Shown: piece after piece, positions 5,231-7,948 of the stretch
How positions within the stretch are numbered: the first letter of the stretch is position 1
How the letters are laid out: each line of letters starts with the position of its first letter
NCBI GenBank assembly: GCA_023488645.1
Contig: JAMDDL010000215.1
Span: forward strand, 1-7,948
Direction: 5' to 3'
Length of the DNA: 7,948 bases
From: Actinomycetota bacterium
GTDB taxonomy: Bacteria > Actinomycetota > Humimicrobiia > Humimicrobiales > Humimicrobiaceae
The notes under the pieces: model-generated
Databases searched by the model: none
Seen by the model: only the letters and a program-made list of their open reading frames with translations
Told to the model about the DNA's origin: nothing
Translations under genes and position numbers: made by a program

Positions 5231-6514
5231 ATGAGACAAAACAGGCTAAACATTGCAGTTATAATTATCTTTATTATAATTACCGGTCTTGCAGTCTGGA
5301 GCATTTTAACTTCCCCTGTTAAACTGGGTCTTGATTTGAAAGGTGGAACTCAGGTTATTTTAAAGGCAACCCAGCTTCAAACAAAAGAAAGTACATCTGA
5401 AACAAAAACAGGAGGATCAGTTAGCGGTGATGCCATAGATAAAGCCATGCTTATAATGTTAAACAGGATTGATAAGCTCGGCATATCGGAACCTCTTGTA
5501 ACCAAGGATTTTTCAAATAATATAGTTGTTCAACTTCCGGGTGTTGATAATCCCGACAGGGCAGTAGAAGTAATAGGCAAAACTGCTCAGCTTGAATTTA
5601 AAATAGTTGAAGGGTTTGATGATAATGGAAACTATAAACTTGGGCCTACCCTTATTACCGGAGACAAGCTTTCAAATGCAAAAGCCGGGTATGATAATAA
5701 CGGACAGGTAATAGTACAATTCAGTTTTAACTCAGAAGGAGCAAAGCAGTTTGAAAAAGTTACTTCAGAAAATATCGGCAAGCAGCTTGCAATTGTACTT
5801 GACGGTGAGGTAAAATCTGCTCCTGTCATCAGGTCGGTAATTTCAGACAATGGTGTAATTGAAAATATCGGCAGCCTTGAAGAAGCAAAGGATATAGCTC
5901 TTGTGCTTCAAACAGGTGCTTTACCTGTAAATCTTGAGATTCAGGAAGTCAGAACCATAGGACCTACTCTCGGACAGGATTCGCTGCAGCAAAGCATGAT
6001 AGCCGGAGTAATTGGTATCATACTGGTTGCTCTTTTTATGATTATAGTTTTTAGGGGACTGGGTCTGGTTTCCTTAATAGGTCTTTTCTGCTATATCGCA
6101 TTATTCTGGGGTATTATTTCCGCACTTAAGACACCTTTAACTTTACCCGGAATAGCCGGTATCATTCTTACTATTGGTATTGCAGTAGATGCAAATGTTC
6201 TTATTTTTGCCAGAATTAAGGAAGAAATGCTTAAAGGCAAAACAAAAATTGCATCTTTCAGGGAAGGTTTTAAAAATGCGCTTAAGGCAATCATTGATTC
6301 CAATATAACTACATTAATTACTGCTGCCGCATTATACAGGTTTGGAACAGGACCAATCAGAGGTTTTGCTGTAACCCTTGCAATCGGTATTATTATCAGT
6401 ATGTTTACAGCCATTATATTAATCAGAGCAATATTATTTCTTGCAGTTAATTCCAGAGTTATGACTCCCGGTTTTATTGGTATAAGAAAATCTGAAATAA
6501 AGAAGGTACAATAG
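5231..6514 (+). CDS. secD: Protein translocase subunit SecD
   Basis: SecD pairs with SecF in an RND-type membrane complex that uses the proton gradient to complete protein export on the outer face of the membrane. The 427 residues make a short SecD (615 in E. coli). The layout is TM1 (about 7-25), GLDLKGGTQVIL (33-44), an external P1 domain (about 65-240) with VQLPGVDNPDRA and LDGEVKSAPVI, then GPTLGQDSLQQS (244-255) leading into five further helices (about 255-405). The motif GIAVDANVLIFARIKEE (316-332) holds D320, which corresponds to the aspartate needed for proton coupling in E. coli SecD. The tail is short and basic. No Shine-Dalgarno is visible before the ATG, which lies 12 bases after yajC, so coupled translation is likely. 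secF follows with no spacing. Confidence 0.97.
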   Translation: MRQNRLNIAVIIIFIIITGLAVWSILTSPVKLGLDLKGGTQVILKATQLQTKESTSETKTGGSVSGDAIDKAMLIMLNRIDKLGISEPLVTKDFSNNIVVQLPGVDNPDRAVEVIGKTAQLEFKIVEGFDDNGNYKLGPTLITGDKLSNAKAGYDNNGQVIVQFSFNSEGAKQFEKVTSENIGKQLAIVLDGEVKSAPVIRSVISDNGVIENIGSLEEAKDIALVLQTGALPVNLEIQEVRTIGPTLGQDSLQQSMIAGVIGIILVALFMIIVFRGLGLVSLIGLFCYIALFWGIISALKTPLTLPGIAGIILTIGIAVDANVLIFARIKEEMLKGKTKIASFREGFKNALKAIIDSNITTLITAAALYRFGTGPIRGFAVTLAIGIIISMFTAIILIRAILFLAVNSRVMTPGFIGIRKSEIKKVQ

Positions 6515-7417
6515 TTGGCAAAAGAAAAGGAAGTATCAGTCAGCAGGTCTTACAAATTTGATTTTATTGGCAAGGGAAAAATATGGTTTGTTGTTTCTCT
6601 GGTCATAATAATTACAGGAATAGTGTTTTTCTCCATAAGGGGTTTTAATTATGGGATAGATTTTCTTGGCGGAAACCTTATGGAAGTTAAATTCAAACAG
6701 GATGTACCGGTTTCCCAGTTAAGAAAAGTAATGGAAGAAACAGGTTATGGTAAATCTATCCTTCAAAGTACAGCACCTGATCAATACATCATAAGAACAG
6801 TTCCAATAAACAATGATCAAAAAAATAAGATACTTGACAATCTGGATAAAAAGATTGGTATTGAAAGGCCGCTTGTTCAGGACAGAAACGTAGCTGCAGG
6901 TTTTTCAAAACAAATTACGAAAAATGCATTAATTGCTGTAGCCATAAGTCTGGCAGGAATATTAATATATATATGGATAAGATTTGAAGTTAGATTTGCG
7001 ATAATCGGTATTTTTGAATTATTGCATGATTTACTGATTGTGCTTGGTTTTTATGCCATAACCTTCAGGGAATTCAATACAACAACTATTGCTGTTATTT
7101 TAACTATTCTGGGTTACTCTTTAAGTGACGGTATAATTATTTTTGACAGAATACGTGAAGAATTAAGGATAAATAAAAAAGAGAAATTATTTACTCTTGT
7201 AAATTATTCCATAAATAAAACTTTGGCAAGATCATTAAGTACAGTTAGTACAACTTTATTCCCTATTATAATCCTTTTAATAGTTGGAAATGAGACATTA
7301 AAGGATTTTGCAATCGGCTTATTTGTTGGAATCATATCAGGAAGTTATTCATCCATATTCATAGGTAGCCCGCTGCTGATAGCATGGAATAACAGATTTC
7401 CAAAGTATAAAAAATAA
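6515..7417 (+). CDS. secF: Protein translocase subunit SecF, TTG start
   Basis: SecF is the second half of the SecDF export motor. The 300-residue protein has the usual plan: a soluble N-terminus, TM1 (about 23-40), YGIDFLGGNLMEV (46-58), a small external P4 domain (about 60-130), and a five-helix bundle (about 136-292). The conserved region ILGYSLSDGIIIFDRIREE (198-216) keeps D205 and D211, but LSDG replaces the more usual INDT. GSYSSIFIGSPLL (276-288) is a family signature. TTG is the initiation codon directly after the secD TAG. AGAAGG (6501-6506) provides a Shine-Dalgarno with an eight-base spacer. Start and stop abut, implying coupling and matched amounts of SecD and SecF. Confidence 0.96.
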   Translation: MAKEKEVSVSRSYKFDFIGKGKIWFVVSLVIIITGIVFFSIRGFNYGIDFLGGNLMEVKFKQDVPVSQLRKVMEETGYGKSILQSTAPDQYIIRTVPINNDQKNKILDNLDKKIGIERPLVQDRNVAAGFSKQITKNALIAVAISLAGILIYIWIRFEVRFAIIGIFELLHDLLIVLGFYAITFREFNTTTIAVILTILGYSLSDGIIIFDRIREELRINKKEKLFTLVNYSINKTLARSLSTVSTTLFPIIILLIVGNETLKDFAIGLFVGIISGSYSSIFIGSPLLIAWNNRFPKYKK

Positions 7418-7418
7418 A

Positions 7419-7948
7419 ATGCCTCAAATACCAGAAAACTGGATATCAATTGAGCAAAAAGAAGATTTTCCACTGCAGTCATCCAATAATTTTTTATCAA
7501 ATTATCCTGATGCTGTCTTAAAAATACTGGTTAAAAACGGATTTGACAGCGAACAAAAAATAATAGATTTTGTAAAAACTGATGAAGGCAGAAAATTTAC
7601 CGGTTTTTTATCAAAATATTGTGAGATTTTTTTAAAAATTCTTTTAAACCGGGGAATATATACGCAGGAAAATATTTATAAATATTTGAAATCCCCGCAA
7701 GGTAAAGATTTTTATGATCCTTTTCTTCTGCCGAATATGGATACCGCTGTTGAAAGGCTGCTTAAGGCAATTAAAAACAATGAAAATATATTAATTTTCG
7801 GGGATTATGATGCAGATGGAATAATAAGTACAACCCTGATTTATAATTTCCTGAAAAAATTAGGATTAAATGTACAATTTAAAATACCCTCAAGAGTTGA
7901 AGATGGTTATGATATCAGCCTTGAATTTATAAAAAAGCTTAATAAAGA
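7419..7948 (+). CDS. recJ: Single-stranded-DNA exonuclease RecJ, N-terminal part, cut by the window end
   Basis: RecJ degrades single-stranded DNA 5' to 3' in recombination and mismatch or base-excision repair. The window holds 176 codons, continuing past its end. FYDPFLLPNMDTAVERLLKA (98-117) is the RecJ entry signature. ILIFGDYDADGIISTT (124-139) is DHH motif I, with metal-binding D129, D131 and D133. KIPSRVEDGY (155-164) follows; the next residue is D165, where RecJ normally has glycine. The N-terminus contains two similar 27-residue units (34-60 and 72-98, each starting LKIL) where most RecJ proteins have one. The DHH triad itself and the OB domain lie outside the window. The ATG is one base after the secF stop and has no Shine-Dalgarno, so it likely depends on coupling to secF. 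Confidence 0.93.
   Translation, partial: MPQIPENWISIEQKEDFPLQSSNNFLSNYPDAVLKILVKNGFDSEQKIIDFVKTDEGRKFTGFLSKYCEIFLKILLNRGIYTQENIYKYLKSPQGKDFYDPFLLPNMDTAVERLLKAIKNNENILIFGDYDADGIISTTLIYNFLKKLGLNVQFKIPSRVEDGYDISLEFIKKLNK

Noticed and set aside
1..7948. CRISPR arrays, tRNA or rRNA genes, transposases or phage genes
   Set aside because: None was seen. The only mobile-element candidate is the non-coding inverted-repeat element at 3221-3388.

Overview
This window is one tightly packed, all-plus-strand housekeeping cluster from an AT-rich bacterium (roughly one-third G+C by eye). The order is ruvC, ruvA, ruvB, queA, tgt, yajC, secD, secF and the 5' part of recJ. SecD and SecF are separate proteins. 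ruvC-ruvA-ruvB runs straight into queA-tgt-yajC-secD-secF-recJ. From general knowledge, this arrangement recurs in Clostridia-like and other deep-branching bacterial lineages, so a low-GC Gram-positive-like or deep-branching bacterium is plausible. The sequence alone does not fix the phylum.

Region 1 (1-2178) encodes the RuvABC Holliday-junction machinery: the resolvase RuvC, the junction-binding RuvA and the AAA+ branch-migration motor RuvB. ruvC and ruvA overlap by 3 nt (ATGA). ruvB follows ruvA by one base and has no ATG, GTG or TTG start upstream of its Walker A motif. A strong GGGAGG Shine-Dalgarno sits six bases before an ATA codon, so ruvB most likely starts at AUA. Region 2 (2189-4646) holds queA and tgt, two steps of queuosine tRNA modification. 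They are separated by a 301-bp non-coding gap. Region 3 (4763-7417) holds yajC, secD and secF, the accessory complex of the Sec translocon. Region 4 (7419 to the window end) is the start of recJ, a 5'-3' single-strand exonuclease.

The queA-tgt gap is the least ordinary part of the window. It contains a structured element of about 168 bp (3221-3388) bounded by two 36-nt imperfect inverted arms. Inside are an 11-bp perfect hairpin and a 7-bp hairpin. Its core is about 49% G+C, far above its flanks. It could be an undescribed structured RNA or cis-regulatory leader of tgt, or a fold-back (MITE-like) palindromic repeat. Sequence from this one locus cannot decide between these. Smaller oddities are a perfect 10-bp tandem duplication at the ruvB-queA junction, a YajC with an extra lipoprotein-like signal segment, variant helix-hairpin-helix glycines in RuvA, a duplicated N-terminal unit in RecJ, and the absence of recognisable Shine-Dalgarno sequences before about half of the genes.
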